A model generated the notes under the pieces. The model was not told the origin of the DNA, made no database searches, and worked only from the letters and a program-made list of their open reading frames with translations. The translations under genes and the position numbers were made by a program. This document shows, one piece after another, positions 23,820 to 37,088 of a DNA stretch of 64,000 nt (the stretch's first letter is position 1; the number at the start of each line of letters is the position of its first letter). The DNA comes from Craspedostauros australis (lineage: Eukaryota; Bacillariophyta; Bacillariophyceae; Mastogloiales; Achnanthaceae): contig JAMXDE010000070.1 of NCBI GenBank assembly GCA_026770025.1, forward strand, positions 1-64,000, in the 5' to 3' direction.

Positions 23820-25439
23820 CTTGCATGTAAATGATCAATGCGCGAGCAAACCAACGATGGTGGGCCATGGTATGGTCCCCAATGGGTGCGTTCCGAGTGG
23901 TTACAGGCCGTAATTACATATTTAGAGGTCACTCCGGTCATATTTGGTGATACATATGACTGTGAATATTCAGCAACACTGAATATCATGTTCTGGCCAG
24001 ATGTACATGTAAAGGATCGATCCGCGAGCGCACCAACGATGGTAGGCCATGGTATGGTCCCTCATGGGTACGTTCCAAGTGGTTATAGGTCGCCAATGCA
24101 TATTTAGGGGTCTCTCCGTCCAATTTGGTGATACATATGACTGTGAATATTCAGCACCACTGTATATCGTGTTCTTGCCAGATGTGTATAGGAATGATCA
24201 ATGCGCGAGCAAACCAACGATGGTGGGCCATGGTATGGTCCCTCATGGGTGCGTTCCGAGTGGTTATAGGTCGCCAATGCATATTTAAAGGGTCCTCCGG
24301 TCAAATTTGGTGATACACGCGAAGTTGAATATTCAGCGCCACTGAATATCGTGTTCTGGCCAGAAGTGCATAGGAATGATCAATGCGCGAGCAAACCAAC
24401 GATGGTGGGCGATGGTATGGTCCCCAATGGGTGCGTTCCAAGTTGTTATAGACCGTAATTACATATTTAGAGGTCCCTCCGGTCCAATTTGGTGATACAC
24501 GCGAAGTTGGAAATTCAGCGCCACTGAATATCGTGTTCTGGTCAGATGTGTACAGGCATCATCAATGCGCGAGCAAACCAACGATGGTGGGCGACGGTAT
24601 AGTCCTCGGTGGGTGCGTTCCGAGTGGTTATAGGTCGCCAATGCATATTTAAAGGGTCCTCCGGTCAAATTTGGTGATACACGCGAAGTTGAATATTCAG
24701 CGCCACTGAATATCGTGTTCTGGCCAGAAGTGCATAGGAATGATCAATGCGCGAGCAAACCAACGATAGTGGGCGACGGTATAGTCCTCGTTGGGTGCGT
24801 TCCGAGTGGTTATATGCCGTAATTACATATTTAGGGGTCACTCCGGTCCAATTTGGTGATACACGCGAAGTTGGAAATTCAGCGCCACTGAATATCGTGT
24901 TCTGGTCAGATGTGTACAGGCATCATCAATGCGCGAGCAAACCAACGCTGGTGGGCCATGGTATGGTCCCCAATGGGTGCGTTCCGAGTGGTTATAGACC
25001 GTCATTGCATATTTAAGGCGTCCTCCGGTCCAATTTCGTCACACACATGAAGTTGAATATTCAGCACCACTGATTATCGTGTTCTGGCCAGATGTACATG
25101 TAAAGGATCAATGCGCGAGCAAACCAACGATAGTGGGCGACGGTATAGTCCTCGGTGGGTGCGTTCCGAGTGGTTATAGGCCGTAATTACATATTTAAGG
25201 CGTCCTCCGGTCCAATTTCGTGATTCATATGACTGTGAATATTCAGCAACACTGAATATCGTGTTCTGGCCAGAAGTGCATAGGAATGATCAATGCGCGA
25301 GCAAACCAACGATGGTGGGCCATGGTATGGTCCCCCATGGGTGTGTTCCGAGTGGTTATAGGCCATCATTGCATATTTATGGGGTCCTCCGGTCAAAGTT
25401 GGTGATTCATATGACTGTGAATATTCAGCACCACTGAAT

Positions 25440-27290
25440 ATCGTGTTCTGGCCAGATGTACATAGGAATGATCGATCCGCGAGCAAACCAACGATGGGGG
25501 ACGATGGTATGGTCCCCAATGGGTGCGTTCCGAGTGGTTATATGCCGTATTTGCATATTTAGGGGTTCTGCGGTCAAATTTCGTCACACACATGAAGTTG
25601 AATATTCACCAACACTGAATATCGTGTTCTGGCTAGAAGTGCATAGGAATGATCGATCCGCAAGCGCACCAACGATAGTGGGCCATGGCATGGTCCTCCA
25701 TGGGTGCGTTCCGAGTGGTTATAGGTCGCCAATGCATATTTAGGCGTCCTCCGGTCAAAATTGGTGATTCATATGACTGTGAATATTCAGCAACACTGAA
25801 TATCGTGTTCTGGCCAGATGTGCATACAAATCATCGATCCGCAAGCAAACCAACGCTGGCGGGCCATGGTATGGTCCCCGATGGGTGCGTTCCAAGTGGT
25901 TATAGGCCGTAATTACATAGTTAGAGGTCCCTCCGGTCAAATTTGGTGATACACGCGAAGTTGAATATTCAGCGCCACTGAATATCATGTTCTGGCCAGA
26001 TGTACATAGGAATGATCGATCCGCGAGCAAACCAACGATGGGGGACGATGGTATGGTCCCCAATGGGTGCGTTCCGAGTGGTTATATGCCGTATTTGCAT
26101 ATTTAGGGGTTCTGCGGTCAAATTTCGTCACACACATGAAGTTGAATATTCACCAACACTGAATATCGTGTTCTGGCTAGAAGTGCATAGGAATGATCGA
26201 TCCGCAAGCGCACCAACGATAGTGGGCCATGGCATGGTCCTCCATGGGTGCGTTCCGAGTGGTTATAGGTCGCCAATGCATATTTAGGCGTCCTCCGGTC
26301 AAAATTGGTGATTCATATGACTGTGAATATTCAGCAACACTGAATATCGTGTTCTGGCCAGATGTGCATACAAATCATCGATCCGCAAGCAAACCAACGC
26401 TGGCGGGCCATGGTATGGTCCCCGATGGGTGCGTTCCAAGTGGTTATAGGCCGTAATTACATAGTTAGAGGTCCCTCCGGTCAAATTTGGTGATACACGC
26501 GAAGTTGAATATTCAGCGCCACTGAATATCATGTTCTGGCCAGATGTACATAGGAATGATCGATCCGCGAGCAAACCAACGATAGTGGGCCATGGCATGG
26601 TCCCCAATGGGTGCGTTCCGAGTGGTTATATGCCGTATTTGCATATTTAGGGGTTCTGCGGTCAAATTTCGTCACACACATGAAGTTGAATATTCACCAA
26701 CACTGAATATCGTGTTCTGGCTAGAAGTGCATAGGAATGATCGATCCGCAAGCGCACCAACGATAGTGGGCCATGGCATGGTCCTCCATGGGTGCGTTCC
26801 GAGTGGTTATAGGTCGCCAATGCATATTTAGGCGTCCTCCGGTCAAAATTGGTGATTCATATGACTGTGAATATTCAGCAACACTGAATATCGTGTTCTG
26901 GCCAGATGTGCATACAAATCATCGATCCGCAAGCAAACCAACGCTGGCGGGCCATGGCATGGTCCCCGATGGGTGCGTTCCAAGTGGTTATAGGTCGCCA
27001 ATGCATATTTAGGCGTCCTCCGGTCAAAATTGGTGATACACGCGAAGTTGAATATTCAGCGCCACTGAATATCGTGTTCTGGCCAGATGTACATAGGAAT
27101 GATCGATCCGCAAGCAAACCAACGCTGGCGGGCCATGGTATGGTCCCCGATGGGTGCGTTCCAAGTGGTTATAGGCCGTAATTACATAGTTAGAGGTCCC
27201 TCCGGTCAAATTTGGTGATACACGCGAAGTTGAATATTCAGCGCCACTGAATATCATGTTCTGGCCAGATGTACATAGGAATCATCAATG
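25440..27290. repeat. 544-bp higher-order repeat inside the satellite
   Basis: A trimer of three different monomers (3 x 181.3 bp) recurs with near-identity at 25440-25983, 25984-26527 and from 26528. Matching frames recur at a spacing of exactly 544 bases (25456/26000, 25685/26229/26773). The third block is expanded by an extra monomer that repeats the CGCAAGCAAACCAACGCTGG type. This marks recent local amplification by unequal exchange. Confidence 0.85.
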
Positions 27291-30200
27291 CGCGAGCAAA
27301 CCAACGACGTTGAGCCATGGTATGGTCCCTGATGGGTGCGTTCCAAGTGGTTATAGGCCGCCATTGCATATTTAGGCGTCCTCCGGTCAAAATTGGTGAT
27401 TCATATGACTGTGAATATTCAGCAACACTGAATATCGTGTTCTGGCCAGATGTACATAGGAATGATCAATACGCGAGCAAGGCAACGATGGTGGGCCATG
27501 GTATGGTCCCCAATGAGTGCGTTCCGAGTGGTGATAGACCGCCATTGCATATTTAGAGGTTCTGCGGTCAAAGTTGGTGATTCATATGACAGTGAATATT
27601 CAGCGCCACTGAATATCGTGTTCTGGCCAGATGTACATGTAAAGGATCGATCCGCGAGCATACCAACGATAGTGGGCCATGGTATGGTCCCCAATGGGTG
27701 CGTTCCAAGTGGTTATAGGCCGCCATTGCATATTTAGGCGTCCTCCGGTCAAAATTGGTGATTCATATGACTGTGAATATTCAGCACCACTGAATATCGT
27801 GTTCTGGCCAGATGTACATAGGAATGATCAATGCGCGAGCAAATCAACGATGGTGGGCCATGGTATGGTCCCCCATGGGTGCGTTCCAAGTGATTATAGG
27901 TCGCCAATGCATATTTAAGGGATCCTCCGGTCAAATTTGGTGATACATATGACAGTGAATATTCAGCGCCACTGAATATCGTGTTCTGGCCAGATGTACA
28001 TGTAAAGGATCAATGCGCGAGCAAGGCAACGATTGTGGGCGATGGTATGGTCCCCAATGGGTGCGTTCCGAGTGGTTATAGGCCGTAATTACATATTTAG
28101 GGGTTCTGCGGTCAAATTTGGTGATACATATGACTGTGAATATTCAGCACTACTGAATATCGTGTTCTGGCCAGAAGTGCATGTAAAGGATCGATTCGCA
28201 AGCAAACCAACGATAGTAGGCCATGGTATGGTCCCCAATGGGTGCATTCCAAGTGGTTATAGGCCGTAATTACATATTTAGGGGTTCTGCGGTCAAATTT
28301 GGTGATACATATGACTGTGAATATTCAGCAACACTGAATATCATGTTCTGGCCAGATGTACATCGGAATGATCAATGCGCGAGCAAGGCAACGATGGCGG
28401 ACGATGATGTGGTCCCCAATGGGTGCGTTCCGAGTGGTTATAGGCCGTCATTGCATATTTAAGGCGTCCTTCGGTCAAAATTGGTGATTCATATGAAGTT
28501 GAATATTCAGCACCACTGAATATCGTGTTCTGGCCAGATGTACATGGAAAGGATCAATGCGCGAGCAAACCAACGATAGTGGGCCATGGTATGGTCCCCA
28601 ATGGGTGCATTCCAAGTGGTTATAGGCCGTAATTACATATTTAGGGGTTCTGCGGTCAAATTTGGTGATACATATGACTGTGAATATTCAGCGCCAGTGA
28701 ATATCATGTTCTGGCCAGATGTACATGTAAAGGATCAATGCGCGAGAAAATCAACGCTGGTGGGCCATGGTATGGTCCCCGATGGGTGTGTTCCAAGTGG
28801 TTATAGACCGTCATTGCATAATTAAGCGTGACTCCGGTCAAATTGGGTCACACACATGAAGTAGAATATTCAGCACCACTGAATATCGTGTTCTGGCCAG
28901 ATGTACATAGGAATGATCGATCCGCGAGCAAACCAACGATATTGGGCCATGGTATGGTCCCCCATGGGTGCGTTCCGAGTGGTTATAGACCGTCATTGCA
29001 TATTGAGAGGTCACTCCGTCCAATTTGGTGATACATATGACAGTGAATATTCAGCAACACTGAATATCGTGTTCTGGCCAGATGTACATGTAAAGAATCG
29101 ATCCGCGAGCAAACTAACGATGGTGGGCCATGGTATGGTCCCCCATGGGTGCGTTCCGAGTGAATATAGGTCGCCAATGCATATTTAAAGGGTCCTCCGG
29201 TCAAATTTGGTGATACATATGACTGTGAATATTCAGCGCCACTGAATATCGTGTTCTGGCCAGATGTACATGTAAAGGATCAATGCGCGAGCAAACCAAC
29301 GATGTTGAGCCATGGTATGGTCCCCCATGGGTGCGTTCCGAGTGGTTATAGGCCGTAATTACATATTTAGAGGTCTCTCCGTCCAATTTCGTGGTACATA
29401 TGACAGTGAATATTCAGAGGCAATGTATATCGTGTTCTGGCCAGATGCACATGTAAAGGATCAATGCGCGGGCAAACCAACGATGTTGAGCCATGGTATG
29501 GTCCCCGATGGGTGCGTTCCGAGTGGTTATAGACCGTAATTACATATTTATGGGATCCTGCGGTCAAAATTGGTGATTCAAATGAAGGTGAATATTCAGC
29601 ACCACTGAATATCGTGTTCTGGCCAGATGTACATAGGAATGATCAACGCGCGAGCAAACCAACGATTGCGGGCGATGATATGGTCCCCCATGGGTGCGTT
29701 CCGAGTGGTTATAGGCCATAATTACATATTTAGAGGTCACTCCGTCCAATTTGGTGATACATATGACTGTGAATATTCAGAGGCAATGTATATCGTGTTC
29801 TGGCCAGAAGTGCATACAAATGATGGGTCCGCAAGCAAACCAACGATGGTGGGCCATGGTATGGTCCCCGATGGGTGCGTTCCGAGTGGTTATAGACCGT
29901 CATTGCATATTTAGAGGTCTCTCCGTCCAATTTCGTGATACATATGACAGTGAATATTCAGCAACACTGAATATCGTGTTCTGGACAGATGTACATAGGA
30001 ATGATCAATGCGCGAGCAAGGCAACGATGGCGGACGATGATGTGGTCCCCAATGGGTGCGTTCCGAGTGGTTATAGACCGTCATTGCATATTTAGGGGTT
30101 CTGCGGTCAAATTTGGTGATTCATATGATGGTGAATATTCAGCACCACTGAATATCGTGTTCTGGCTAGATGTACATAGGAATGATCAATTCGCGGGCAA

Positions 30201-33149
30201 ACCAACGATGGGGGACGATGGTATGGTCCCCAATGGGTGCGTTCCAAGTGGTTATAGGCCGTAATCGTATATTTAGAGGTCACTCCGTCCAATTTGGTGA
30301 TACATATGACAGTGAATATTCAGCACCGCTGAATATCGTGTTCTGGACAGAAGTGCATACAAATGATGGGTCCGCAAGCAAACCAACGATGGTGGGCCAT
30401 GGTATGGTCCCCCATGGGTGCGTTCCGAGTGGTTATAGATCGTCATTGCATATTTAGAGGTCACTCCGTCCAATTTCGTGATTCATATGACTGTGAATAT
30501 TCAGCAACACTGAATATCGTGTTCTGGCCAGAAGTGCATAGGAATGATCAATGCGCGAGCAAACCAACAATGGGCGACGATGGTATGGTCTCCAATGGGT
30601 GCGTTACGAGTGGTTATAGGTCGTAATTACATATTTAGAGGTCACTCCGTCCAATTTGGTGATACACATGAAGTTGAATATTCAGCGCCACTGAATATCG
30701 TGTTCTGGACAGAAGTGCATAGGAATGATCAATACGCGAGCAAACCAACAATGGTGGGCCATGGTATGGTCCCCCATGGGTGTGTTCCGAGTGGTTATAG
30801 GCCATCATTGCATATTTATGGGGTCCTCCGGTCAAAGTTGGTGATTCATATGATGGTGAATATTCAGCACCACTGAATATCGTGTTCTGGCCAGATGTAC
30901 ATAGGAATGATCGATCCGCGAGCAAACCAACGATGGTAGGCGATGGTATGGTCCCCCATGGGTGTATTCCGAGTGGTTATAGACCGTCATTGCATATTTA
31001 AGCGTGCCTCCGTCCAATTTCGTCACACACATGAAGTTGAATATTCAGCACCACTGAATATCGTGTTCTGGCTAGATGTACATAGGAATGATCAATGCGC
31101 GAGCAAACCAACGATGGTGGGCCATGGTATGGTCCCCCATGGGTGTGTTCCGAGTGGTTATTGGTCGTAATTACGTATTTATAGGATCCTCCGGTCATAT
31201 TTGGTGATTCATATGACTGTGAATATTCAGCGCCACTGAATATCGTGTTCTGGCCAGATGTACATAGGAATGATCAATGCGCGGGCAAACCAACGATGGG
31301 GGACGATGATATGGTCCCCAATGGGCGCGTTCCAAGTGGTTATAGGCCGTAATTACATATTTAAGGCGTCCTCCGGTCCAATTTCGTGATACACATGAAG
31401 TTGAATATTCAGCACCACTGAATATCGTGTTCTGGCCAGAAGTGCATAGGAATGATCAATACGCGAGCAAACCAACAATGGTGGGCCATGGTATGGTCCC
31501 CCATGGGTGTGTTCCGAGTGGTTATAGGCCATCATTGCATATTTATGGGGTCCTCCGGTCAAAGTTGGTGATTCATATGATGGTGAATATTCAGCACCAC
31601 TGAATATCGTGTTCTGGCCAGATGTACATAGGAATGATCAATACGCGATCAAACCAACGATGGGGGACGATGGTATGGTCCCCAATGGGTGCGTTCCAAG
31701 TGGTTATAGACCGCCATTGCATATATAGAGGTTCTGCGGTCAATTTTGGTGATTCATATGATGGTGAATATTCAGCGCCACTGAATATCGTGTTCTGGAC
31801 AGATGTACATACAAATGATCAATGCGCGAGCAAACCAACAATGGTGGGCCATGGTATGGTCCCCCATGGGTGTGTTCCGAGTGGTTATAGGCCATCATTG
31901 CATATTTATGGGGTCCTCCGGTCAAATTTGGTGATTCATATGACTGTGAATATTCAGCACCACTGAATATCGTGTTCTGGCCAGATGTACATAGGAATGA
32001 TCAATACGCGAGCAAGGCAACGATGGTGGGCCATGGTATGGTCCCCAATGGGTGCGTTCCGAGTGGTGATAGACCGCCATTGCATATTTAGAGGTTCTGC
32101 GGTCAAAGTTGGTGATTCATATGATGGTGAATATTCAGCACCACTGAATATCGTGTTCTGGCTAGATGTACATAGGAATGGTCAATGCGCGAGCAAACCA
32201 ACAATGGGGGACGATGGTATGGTCCCCAATGGGTGCGTTCCGAGTGGTTATAGGCCGTCATTGCATATTTAGAGGTCTCTCCGTCCAATTTGGTGATTCA
32301 TATGACTGTGAATATTCAGAGGCAATGTATATCGTGTTCTGGCCAGAATTGCATAGGAATGATCAATGCGCGAGCAAATCAACGATGGTGGGCCATGGTA
32401 TGGTCCCCAATGGGTGCGTTCCGAGTGGCTATAGGCCATCATTGCATATTTATGGGGTCCTCCGGTCAAATTTGGTGATTCATATGACTGTGAATATTCG
32501 GCAACACTGAATATCGTGTTCTGGCTAGAAGTGCATAGGAATGATCGATCCGCGAGCAAACAAACGATGGTGGGCCATGGTATGGTCCCCCATGGGTGCG
32601 TTCCAAGTGGTTATAGGTCGCCAATGCATAGTTAAGGCGTCCTCCGGTCAAATTTGGTGATTCATATGATGGTGAATATTCAGAGGCAATGTATATCGTG
32701 TTCTGGCCAGATGTACATAGGAATGATCAATGCGCGAGCAAATCAACGATGGTGGGCCATGGTATGGTCCCCCATGGGTGCGTTCCGAGTGGTTACAGGC
32801 CGTCATTGCATATATAGAGGTTCTGCGGTCCAATTTGGTGATTCATATGACTGTGAATATTCAGCACCACTGAATATCGTGTTCTGGCCAGATGTACATA
32901 GGAATGATCAATGTGCGAGCAAACAAACGATGGCGGGCCATGGTATGGTCCCCGATGGGTGCGTTCCAAGTGGTTATAGGCCGTAATTACGTATTTATAG
33001 GATCCTCCGGTCGAATTTGGTGATTCATATGAAGTTGAATATTCAGCACCACTGAATATCGTGTTCTGGATAGATGTACATAGGAATGGTCAATGCGCGA
33101 GCAACCCAACAACGGGGGACGATGGTATGGTCCCCAATGGGTGCGTTCC

Positions 33150-33545
33150 GAGTGGTTATAGGTCGCCAATGCATATATAGAGGTCTCTCCGTCCAATTTG
33201 GTGATTCATATGATGGTGAATATTCGGCAACACTGAATATCGTGTTCTGGCTAGAAGTGCATAGGAATGGTCAATGCGCGAGCAAACCAACGATGGTGGG
33301 CCATGGTACGGTCCCCAATGGGTGCGTTCCGAGTGGTTATAGGTCGCCAATGCATATATAGAGGTCTCTCCGTCCAATTTGGTGATTCATATGATGGTGA
33401 ATATTCGGCAACACTGAATATCGTGTTCTGGCTAGAAGTGCATAGGAATGGTCAATGCGCGAGCAAACCAACGATGGTGGGCCATGGTACGGTCCCCAAT
33501 GGGTGCGTTCCGAGTGGTTATAGGTCGCCAATGCATATATAGAGG
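33150..33545. repeat. recently duplicated single monomers in the satellite
   Basis: Two adjacent 181-bp units, from about 33160 and about 33341, look essentially identical and include the shared TATATAGAGGTCTCTCCGTC and GGTGAATATTCGGCAACACT variants. They show single-monomer duplication, in contrast to the trimer amplification at 25.4-27.3 kb. Confidence 0.8.
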
Positions 33546-35395
33546 TCTCTCCGTCCAATTTGGTGATTCAAATGAAGGTGAATATTCAGCGCCACTGAAT
33601 ATCGTGTTCTGGCCAGATGTACATAGGAATGATCAATGCGCGAGCAAACCAACGATGGTGGGCCATGGTATGGTCCCCAATGGGTGCGTTCCGAGTGGTT
33701 ATAGACCGCCATTGCATATTTAGGGGTCACTCCGTCGAATTTGGTGATTCATATGACAGTGAATATTCAGCACCGCTGAATATCGTGTTCTGGCTAGAAG
33801 TGCATAGGAATGGTCAATGCGCGAGCAAACAAACGATGGTGGGCCATGGTATGGTCCCCGGTGGGTGCATTCCGAGTGGTTATAGGTCGTAATTACGTAT
33901 TTATAGGATCCTCCGGTCGAATTTGGTGATTCATATGAAGTTGAATATTCAGCACCACTGAATATCGTGTTCTGGATAGATGTACATAGGAATGGTCAAT
34001 GCGCGAGCAACCCAACAACGGGGGACGATGGTATGGTCTCCAATGGGTGCGTTCCAAGTGGTTATAGGCCGTCATTGCATATTTTGGGGTTCTGCGGTCA
34101 ATTTTGGTGATTCATATGACAGTGAATATTCAGAGGCAATGTATGTCGTGTTCTGGCCAGAAGTGCATAGGAATGACCAATGCCCGAGCTAACCAACGAT
34201 GGTGGGCCATGGTATGGTCCCCAATGGGTGCGTTCCAAGTGGTTATAGGTCGCCAATGCATATATAGAGGTCTCTCCGTCCAATTTGGTGATTCAAATGA
34301 AGGTGAATATTCAGCGCCACTGAATATCGTGTTCTGGCCAGATGTACATGTAAAGGATCAATGCGCGAGCAAACCAACGATAGTGGGCCATGGTATGGTC
34401 CCCCATGGGTGCGTTCCAAGTGATTATAGGTCGCCAATGCATATTTTGGGGTTCTGCGGTCAATTTGGTGATACATATGAAGTTGAATATTCAGCAGCAC
34501 TGAATATCATGTTCTGGCCAGAAGTGCATAGGAATGATCAATGCGCGAGCAAACCAACGATGGTGGGCCATGGTATGGTCCCCCATGGGTGCGTTCCAAG
34601 TGGTTATAGACCGCCATTACGTATTTAGAGGTCCCTCCGTCGAATTTGGTGATTCATATGAAGTTGAATATTCAGCACCACTGAATATCGTGTTCTGGCT
34701 AGAAGTGCATAGGAATGATTAATGCGCAAGCAAACCAACAATGGTGGGCCGTGGTACGGTCCCCAATGGGTGCGTTCCGAGTGGTTATAGGTCGCCAATG
34801 CATATTTAAGGGATCCTCCGGTCAAATTTGGTGATACATATGACAGTGAATATTCAGCGCCACTGAATATCGTGTTCTGGCCAGAAGTGCATAGGAATGG
34901 TCAATGCGCGGGCAAACCAACGCTGGTGGGCCATGGTATGGTCCCCGATGGGTGCGTTCCGAGTGGTTATAGGCTGCCATTGCATATTTAGGGGATCCTG
35001 CGGTCAAATTGCGTCACACACATGAAGTAGAATATTCAGCACCACTGAATATCGTGTTCTGGCTAGATGTACATAGGAATGATCAATGCGCGAGCACACC
35101 AACGATAGTAGGCCATGGTATGGTCCCCCATGGGTGCGTTCCGACTGGTTATAGGTCGCCAATGCATATTTAAGCGTGCCTCCGGTCCAATTTGGTGATA
35201 CATATGACAGTGAATATTCAGACGCAATGAATATCGTGTTCTGGCCAGAAGTGCATACAAATCATCGATCCTCAAGCAAACCAACGATAGTGGGCCATGG
35301 TGTGGTCCCCGATGGGCACGCTCCGAGTGGTTATAGGTCGCCAATGTATACTTAGGGGTCACTCCGGTCCAATTTGGTCATGCACGCAACGATGA

Positions 35396-36478
35396 ATATT
35401 CAGCTCCTCGGTGTTTCGCGATTTTGCTACTCATGCATGGGAATGACCAGTCCGAAGGCATGCAACCGATTGGGACCCATCCAAGGCCTTTCCGTCGGCA
35501 TATTCCGTGGGTGTGTACGCTTTCTTTTCTTGCGTAAGGGGTTGAAACCTTCATGTTCCTCGTACACACGATGACACCGATCGTCGAACGCCACTGTGGG
35601 TCAAACCGGCCTATATCTGCACTGCAACGATCAATTTGGAGGAATGAAATCACCTTGAGCTTATCCTTGGACCTCTCCCGGGCACTTTCCATGTAGTTAT
35701 TTGCTGTATTTGCATCTTCGAATACCGGCTCCTTCAAACTTTGCATTCACGTGACACCATCCAGGAACTGCCAACATGAACCATATCTGAACAAATCCCC
35801 ATTGGAATCATCAATCCCAGGACGTCCATCAAACTGTGTTGTATCCAGGGGGCGCTCATAGGTGGATCAACGCCCTTGATCTGCTCCTGAAGCCTCCGCA
35901 AAGACCTGAATGGTTGGATACCCATACCCATATCAGCATGTGCATAGCCTGCAACCACAATGCCTCTCGGACGGATGGATGCACCAATGTAGGCTGATCT
36001 GAGCCAGTCTACAGCAACAAAACGCAAGCAATACTTTGATGCGTATTGGCACTATCATCGGACATATGCGAGTACGAGCCGTCCCGATCGACCACGTCCA
36101 TGCATGGCACAGTGCCCGATCGTATTTTGTGAACGCATACGGCAAAGTTGTTGGAGTCGATGGAGTCGTCAGTAATCCGTGACTGGAGACTCGATGAAAG
36201 ATACCAATCAACAAATGGCGCCATCACCAACCTCGCCCCGAAAATTGCAACTCCCTCCATCATCCTACGTCGTCTGTCATGTTCCTTGAAGCTTCAGATC
36301 CTCGTGCATGAGCAAATAAACAATGCAAAGATCAAACTCTCTTATGGGGCTGCACTGGAGGCGCTTCTCTCCGCCTCCTTTCACCTTCGCGCGGGACACT
36401 AAGGGAGCACAGAATCTGTTGATTGTTGTATGCATTCAGTGAATGTGCGAGCTGTCGTGTATGCGGCTGCTTTACATT
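35396..36478 (-). other. decayed minus-strand coding beside the satellite
   Basis: Minus-strand fragments in shifting frames look like protein. One at 36263-36009 includes GVAIFGARLVMAPFVDWYL, DSNNFAVCVHKIRSGTVPC and VVDRDGSYSHMSDDSANTHQ, with a faint resemblance to a SET-domain core. Others follow at 36027-35734 (SLRRLQEQIKGVDPPMSAPW) and 35746-35378 (ESARERSKDKLKVISFLQID). I cannot assign a family. The last fragment overlaps a diverged satellite-like unit at about 35400-35500. Confidence 0.3.
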
Positions 36479-36775
36479 TTAGGCAGGGGTTGGATGAGTG
36501 CGTCTTCTGCGCTTCAGCCACATGAACAGGGTGCCAGAGGCAGTCGGTTCATGCAACATCTGTGTGGTTTGCTCGACCCATATCGCGACCTGCGCTATGT
36601 GCGCGTCTGCTGTTGGTGCCGTCCGTTGAATCCTGTGGTGAGTGGGCCGATGGTGCTCGCGGCGGAGACGAAATGATTCTGATCTATTGCGAAGAGCTTG
36701 ATTTATTCCGGCTTCAGCCAAGTCTTGACCTTCAAAAAGTGCTTCGTTTCGAGCTGCCCATTGCTCCCACGCCAT
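36479..36775 (-). pseudogene. C-terminal relic of a LINE-like reverse transcriptase protein
   Basis: The fragment starts MAWEQWAARNEALFEGQ. Its W-x2-W-x2-RN-x2-L pattern is the extreme C-terminal signature of diatom LINE-type proteins and matches the corresponding part of the relic at 38650-40031 (WKA-stop-NQALHEDELW). It could be the 3' end of the element whose endonuclease-like region lies at 37.1-38.5 kb, but a continuous frame between them is not seen. Confidence 0.4.
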
Positions 36776-37088
36776 GCGCTAGATGCGACATATGAGCTAT
36801 CCAGACCATTTCGCCACGGACTTTCTGGATTGTTGCCGCCTCAGAAAACCCCTCTACATCGGTTCCCAGATCCTCGTGCATGACACAACATCATGCAGCA
36901 TCGTTGTCCTTCTTTGATCATCAGACCAGCAACGTCAGAGCCACCAGTCATCCTGTTCCGTTCACCGCTCTACTACAATCAAGAGCTGACATCTCGTCCC
37001 ATCGCACGGTGCATGCAGGGCATCGCTCACTCTCGCGCTGCAATCAGAAGACGACAGTCAAGTTATCATAAATCAGCCTTTCACCCTT

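Larger units (their letters stand above)
23820..35395. repeat. 181-bp satellite array, about 64 monomers
   Basis: Head-to-tail monomers of 181-182 bp fill about 11.6 kb without interruption. Period check: the AATATTCAG landmark falls at 23965, 24146 and 24328. Fixed landmarks in each unit are TTCTGGCCAGATGTACAT (with an AGAAGTGCAT variant), the GATCAATGCGCGAGCAAACC region, GGGCCATGGTATGGTCCCC and GGGTGCGTTCCGAGTGGTTA. Monomers differ by discrete block variants. The unit length is not a multiple of three, and every unit carries its own stops, so the 60-110-residue frames on both strands are by-products. At the left edge similarity decays over about 80 bp. At the right edge a diverged unit seems to continue to about 35500. 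Monomer length close to a nucleosome repeat suggests a centromeric, subtelomeric or other heterochromatic satellite. Confidence 0.97.

Noticed and set aside
23820-35395. Dozens of overlapping 60-114-residue frames on both strands with repeated peptides such as MGAFRVVIG or YNHSERTHGGPYHGPP
   Set aside because: They recur every 181 bp because the DNA repeats. Each unit carries stops and the period is not a multiple of three, so they are by-products of the satellite, not a gene family.
23820-35395. CRISPR-like repeat/spacer array
   Set aside because: The whole 181-bp unit is conserved with no unique spacers, and the window is eukaryotic.
35734-36263. SET-domain gene
   Set aside because: Only a faint resemblance in one short frame (DGSYSHMSDDSANTHQ). 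Surrounding stops and lack of the catalytic motifs do not support a call.
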